A stretch of 10,323 nt of DNA from JALOOE01 sp964423545 (GTDB lineage Bacteria > Chloroflexota > Anaerolineae > CG2-30-64-16): assembly GCA_964423545.1 (NCBI GenBank), contig CAYRFV010000206.1, positions 1-10,323 on the forward strand, written 5' to 3'. Positions 6,916 through 10,323 of this stretch are shown here, piece after piece. The translations under genes were made by a program, and so were the position numbers. Numbering within the stretch: position 1 is the first letter of the stretch; every line of letters begins with the position of its first letter. Below the pieces are notes generated by a model. The model searched no databases, was not told the origin of the DNA, and worked only from the letters and a program-made list of their open reading frames with translations.

Positions 6916-7782
6916 ATGACACATCTGTTCGGCTCCCATTCCTCGGTCGATTTCGGACCCGGCAAACCGGTGCTCCTGATCAATGACCAATTACGCGTCT
7001 ACGACCAGGCGCCGCAAGTTCTGGACGAACTCATGGCCGGCCGCTGCGACATGGTGGTGCAACTGGCGCGTGATGGCGCGGCGGCCGGCTGCCAGGCGGT
7101 GGATATCCTGATCGATCATCCTGCGCTGACCGAAGCCGATGTGCTGCCACGAGTTGTGCAGGCAGTGGATGCTGCCGTCGGCTGCCCGATCTCGCTTGAC
7201 TCGCGCAATCCACTCGCCATCGAACGCGCGCTCGACGGTTACCCGGGCAAAGCCCTGCTCAACTCGATCACCGGCGAGCGGGAACTGCTGGATGCCCTGC
7301 TGCCCCTGGTCGCCAAATACCGGCTGGCCGTCATCGCGCTGCTGACGAATGACGTGCATGTGCCGCAGACCTGGCAGGAGCGTTTGGCTGTGGCGCGGGC
7401 CATCCTGGCGCGCACCGATGACGCCGGCATCGCGCGCACCGATGTCGTCTTCGACGCGGTGTGCATGGCTGCCAGCACCCTGTCCGGTTCGTTTCAGGTC
7501 ACACTCGATACCCTGGCTGCCATCCATGGCGAACTCGGCATGAGCACGATTCTGGGCATCGGCAATGCCGGCTTCGGCATGCCCGATCAGACGCGCCTTG
7601 ATCTGGCCTATCTGGTGGCCGCCGTTCCCTGGGGTCTGGACGCCGCGCTGGTAGACTATCATACCGAGAACCTGCTGGTTGCCGCCCGCGCCATCGATTT
7701 CCTGAGCGGTCGCGATCCAGCCGGCGGCAGTTATATCGGTCTGTACCGGCCAACCCGCCCGCGGCGAACACGCACCAGCTAG
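6916..7782 (+). CDS. methyltetrahydrofolate:corrinoid methyltransferase-like pterin-binding protein
   Basis: A TIM-barrel pterin-binding (DHPS/MeTr superfamily) protein of 288 aa. MeTr-type marks are PISLDSRNPLAIERAL (91-106, D95), LLNSITGE (114-121, N116), an Asp at the end of DVVFD (D180), and GIGNAGFGMP (214-223, N217), which matches the GLSNxSFGLP block that holds the key pterin-contacting Asn in acetogen MeTr. The C-terminal run AARAIDFLSGRDP followed by YIG also fits that family better than dihydropteroate synthase. Known members move the methyl group of CH3-tetrahydrofolate to or from a corrinoid protein. No corrinoid-protein gene is in the window, so the partner is elsewhere or the role differs. 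The ATG lies two bases after the EcfT stop with a G-rich stretch (6899-6904) upstream, so it is almost certainly in the transporter operon. Exact activity is unproven. Confidence 0.8.
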   Translation: MTHLFGSHSSVDFGPGKPVLLINDQLRVYDQAPQVLDELMAGRCDMVVQLARDGAAAGCQAVDILIDHPALTEADVLPRVVQAVDAAVGCPISLDSRNPLAIERALDGYPGKALLNSITGERELLDALLPLVAKYRLAVIALLTNDVHVPQTWQERLAVARAILARTDDAGIARTDVVFDAVCMAASTLSGSFQVTLDTLAAIHGELGMSTILGIGNAGFGMPDQTRLDLAYLVAAVPWGLDAALVDYHTENLLVAARAIDFLSGRDPAGGSYIGLYRPTRPRRTRTS

Positions 7783-7796
7783 AGGCTCCTCCCAGC

Positions 7797-7803
7797 AGGA
7801 AGG
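7797..7803 (+). promoter_or_regulatory. strong ribosome-binding site fixing a TTG start
   Basis: AGGAAGG lies five bases before a TTG at 7809. The next in-frame ATG is at 7908, 33 codons later, and has no comparable site. This supports initiation at the TTG for the GH31 gene. Confidence 0.7.
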
Positions 7804-7808
7804 TTATT

Positions 7809-10262
7809 TTGCAATCGTCGATCAACTGGCGCGCCATTGCTGCGCCGCTCGATGTCGCCAGCTTTCCGACGGCAGAGAATCACCTGCGCTGCTGGACAGG
7901 GTACACGATGACGCCGACCGGCATCCTTTTCGAATGCGAGACCGCCGCTGGCGGCGCGATCTACCGCCTAGACCTGATCGAACCGGATGTCGTCCGCGTG
8001 CGGATGGCCCGGCCAGAAGACGCCGATCAGCTCGTCGGTCGCCGGTCGGAGATGCTCATCCGCGCCGACTGGCCGGCGATCCCGTTCGAGTGTCGCCAGG
8101 TCGAAGATCGGGTTGTTTTGACCACGACGCGGCTGCAGCTGGAGTTTCAGCAGTTTCCGTGGCAGATGCGGGCGTATGAAAATGGCGGTGATGTCCCCTT
8201 CTTCGCCGAGCGCGTGGATGACCGCGCCTACGGCCCCGGCTACGAAACGCCGCCGGTCGGGTTCGAGCCGGGGATCGGCGGCGAGGCGGTGCGCGAGGCG
8301 GTGGCTGTGACCCCCGGCGAGGTGTTTTATGGCTTCGGGGAGAAGTTCACGCCGCTGAACAAATGGGGCCAGGAACTGGTCTCTTGGGCAGTAGATTGTG
8401 GCAACGTCACTTCTGGCCGCTCCTACAAAAACGTGCCGTTCTTCATCAGCAGCGCAGGCTATGGCCTGTTCATTCACTCCAGCCATCCGATCGTCTATCG
8501 CATGGGGAGTCACTCGGCCATCACCTATTCGTTCCACGTGGCCGAATCGTGCCTGGACTACTTCCTGATCTACGGCCCGGAATATGCGCACATCTTGCGT
8601 CGTTACGCCGGGTTGACCGGCTTCGCGCCGCTACCGCCCAAATGGTCGTTCGGCTTCTGGCTCTCGCGCGCCGGCTATCGCAATCAGACCGAGGTCGAAG
8701 CGATCGCGCGCGGCGCGCGCGCGCACGGCTTCCCCTGCGACGTGATCAGCCTCGATCCGTGGTGGATGGGAGACGCGCCCTGGTCTACCTATCGCTGGGA
8801 TCGGCGGGCCTTCCCCGACTCGGAAGGGATGATCCGCACACTGCGCGAGCAAGGCATCCGTACCTGCTTGTGGATCCACCCCTACGTGCCAACCGGAACC
8901 GACCTCTATGCAGAGGGCCAGGCCAAAGGCTATTTCGTCCGGCGCCGGCCGCCGCACGACGACGAGATCAGCCCGGTGCTGGAGGCGTTTTCGGGCGCGG
9001 AACTGGCGGCGATTGACTTCACCAACCCAGACGCGACAGCCTGGTTTCAGGCGAAGCTCGACGCGCTGCTGGACATGGGCGTAGCGGTTTTCAAGAGCGA
9101 TTTTGGCGAGCAAGCGCCGGTGGACGCGCGCTACGCGGACGGCCGCGACGGGGTGGAGCTACACAACCTCTACCCGTTGCTTTACAATCGCGCCGTCTTC
9201 GAGACGACCGAACGACGCTTCGGCCGCGGGCTGACGTGGGCGCGCTCGGGCTATGCCGGATCGCAGCGCTATCCGGTGCACTGGGGCGGCGATCCCTACA
9301 GCAGCTTCGATCAGATGGCCGGCCAGTTGCGCGGACTGCTCAGCGTCGGCATGTCGGGCATCCCCTTCTGCAGCCACGATATTGGCGGCTTCGACTACGC
9401 GCCGGGCTATTTCGATCATACGAGCGTCGAGAGCTTCCTGCAGACGTTGAAGCAGACGGAACGTGATGAATATCCCAAAGACCCGGTGGTCTACGTGCGC
9501 TGGCTGCAATTCGGCGCCTTCTCGTCGCAAATGCGCGCGCATGGCAAACAGCCGCACGAACCGTGGACCTACGGCCCGCAGGCCGAGGCGATTGCCCGCC
9601 GTTATCTGAAGCTCCGCTACCGGTTGTTGCCCTACATCTACTCCCAGGCCGTCCGCTCGGCACGCGAGGGATTGCCCCTCGTCCGGCCAATGGCTCTGGC
9701 GTTCCAGGACGATCCGACGACGCGGGGCCTCGACCTCCAGTACATGTTCGGGGATGAGATCCTGGTTGCGCCCATCTTCTGGCCCGATGGCCGCTGTCAG
9801 GTCTATCTGCCCGCGGGCGAATGGGTGGATTTTTGGACGCACGAGGTCATGCGCGGCCCGGCGTGGCTGAATCGAACCGTTCCGCTCGACATTCTGCCGC
9901 TCTGGGTGCGCGGGGGCGCCATCCTGCCCTGGGGGCCGGAGCAGGATTTCGTGGATCAGAAGCCGCTGGATCCGTTGACGATCGATCTGTACGCGCCGGG
10001 GGCCGAAGGAAACTGCATCATCTATGACGAGGACCGGCCGGAGATCGCGGTCGGCTATCGGCGGCAGCAGGAAGCCGGGCCGGCCGGCGGCGCCGACCTT
10101 ATCGTTGCCATCTCGCCGACGGTCGGAGAGGTCAAGCTGATCTGCCGCGGGGCCGGGCTTTGTTCGGCGCGGGTGAACGGGGCCGAGGCCGCGTTGACCG
10201 CCGCGGGCGGGATCAGCTTCGACGGACGCGGCGGCAGCATCGTGCATCTGACGCTGGCTTGA
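7809..10262 (+). CDS. glycoside hydrolase family 31 alpha-glycosidase (YicI type)
   Basis: A retaining alpha-glycosidase of 817 aa with no signal peptide, so probably cytoplasmic. An N-terminal beta-sandwich (about 30-270, with FYGFGEKF at 173-180) precedes a TIM barrel starting at PPKWSFGFWLSRAGY (276-290) and C-terminal beta domains. The nucleophile is D431 in FKSDFGE and the acid/base is D495 in PVHWGGD. SHDIGGFD (522-529) completes the GH31 core. The layout follows E. coli alpha-xylosidase YicI closely, but the residues lining its -1 subsite differ: the YicI DCFWM segment is DPWWM here (316-320), and the YicI Phe in the SFGLWL...SF loop appears to be Gly289. Xylosidase specificity should not be assumed; an alpha-glucoside or another alpha-glycoside is possible. 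The start is TTG at 7809, supported by AGGAAGG. It follows the methyltransferase-like gene by 26 bases and is the last gene seen in the run. Confidence 0.95.
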   Translation: MQSSINWRAIAAPLDVASFPTAENHLRCWTGYTMTPTGILFECETAAGGAIYRLDLIEPDVVRVRMARPEDADQLVGRRSEMLIRADWPAIPFECRQVEDRVVLTTTRLQLEFQQFPWQMRAYENGGDVPFFAERVDDRAYGPGYETPPVGFEPGIGGEAVREAVAVTPGEVFYGFGEKFTPLNKWGQELVSWAVDCGNVTSGRSYKNVPFFISSAGYGLFIHSSHPIVYRMGSHSAITYSFHVAESCLDYFLIYGPEYAHILRRYAGLTGFAPLPPKWSFGFWLSRAGYRNQTEVEAIARGARAHGFPCDVISLDPWWMGDAPWSTYRWDRRAFPDSEGMIRTLREQGIRTCLWIHPYVPTGTDLYAEGQAKGYFVRRRPPHDDEISPVLEAFSGAELAAIDFTNPDATAWFQAKLDALLDMGVAVFKSDFGEQAPVDARYADGRDGVELHNLYPLLYNRAVFETTERRFGRGLTWARSGYAGSQRYPVHWGGDPYSSFDQMAGQLRGLLSVGMSGIPFCSHDIGGFDYAPGYFDHTSVESFLQTLKQTERDEYPKDPVVYVRWLQFGAFSSQMRAHGKQPHEPWTYGPQAEAIARRYLKLRYRLLPYIYSQAVRSAREGLPLVRPMALAFQDDPTTRGLDLQYMFGDEILVAPIFWPDGRCQVYLPAGEWVDFWTHEVMRGPAWLNRTVPLDILPLWVRGGAILPWGPEQDFVDQKPLDPLTIDLYAPGAEGNCIIYDEDRPEIAVGYRRQQEAGPAGGADLIVAISPTVGEVKLICRGAGLCSARVNGAEAALTAAGGISFDGRGGSIVHLTLA

Positions 10263-10291
10263 GGCGCGGCGCGGTCAATCCCCCGCGCCTC
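10261..10291 (+). terminator. hairpin after the GH31 gene
   Basis: GAGGCGCGG (10261-10269) pairs perfectly with CCGCGCCTC (10283-10291) over a 13-base loop, beginning inside the GH31 stop codon. There is no T-tract after it, so it may be a Rho-assisted end, an mRNA 3'-end stabiliser, or chance in GC-rich DNA. The remaining 32 bases of the window show nothing further. Confidence 0.35.
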
Positions 10292-10323
10292 TGCACGCCG
10301 CAGACAGAGCCGGATCTCGCGGG

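Noticed and set aside
8704..8725. Alternating CG-rich tract (possible Z-DNA)
   Set aside because: It is fully explained by Arg/Ala codons within the GH31 barrel in a GC-rich genome.
9159..10247. A 362-codon minus-strand frame opposite the GH31 gene
   Set aside because: It is antisense to the C-terminal half of a clear GH31 enzyme, and no domain is visible.

Overview
The window is GC-rich (about 63-65% by eye), densely packed bacterial DNA. Gene content and protein style (a duplicated-ATPase ECF transporter with a separate S component, a LacI-type regulator and a GH31 glycosidase in one run) suggest a Chloroflexota-like bacterium. That placement is an inference from protein style, not from a marker gene.

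Layout. Positions 1-1618 (minus strand) carry guaA (GMP synthase) and, just downstream of it, the first 13 codons of a membrane or exported protein that leaves the window. Positions 1619-2010 form a divergent intergenic region. It holds a possible guaA -10 box, a decayed stretch that looks like the end of a transposase, and a strong promoter with two near-identical LacI-type operators. Positions 2011-10262 (plus strand) form one long co-directional run: a LacI-family regulator, a small unrecognised ORF containing a perfect 40-bp palindrome, an ECF S component, a fused two-domain ECF ATPase, EcfT, a methyltetrahydrofolate:corrinoid methyltransferase-like (pterin-binding) protein, and a GH31 alpha-glycosidase of the YicI type. 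Gaps in the second half are short (a 4-bp overlap, 2 bp and 26 bp), so the ATPase-to-GH31 genes are very probably co-transcribed. A hairpin with a short T-tract lies between the S component and the ATPase.

How it may work. The regulator probably represses its own promoter through one operator in the -35/-10 spacer and one over the transcription start, and by extension much of the downstream run. ECF transporters normally import vitamins or metal ions, while LacI regulators and GH31 enzymes normally serve sugar use. Their union with a pterin/C1-type enzyme is the unusual part of the window. One reading is import and processing of a glycosylated or methylated small molecule or cofactor precursor under control of a sugar-like ligand. 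The substrate cannot be read from the sequence.
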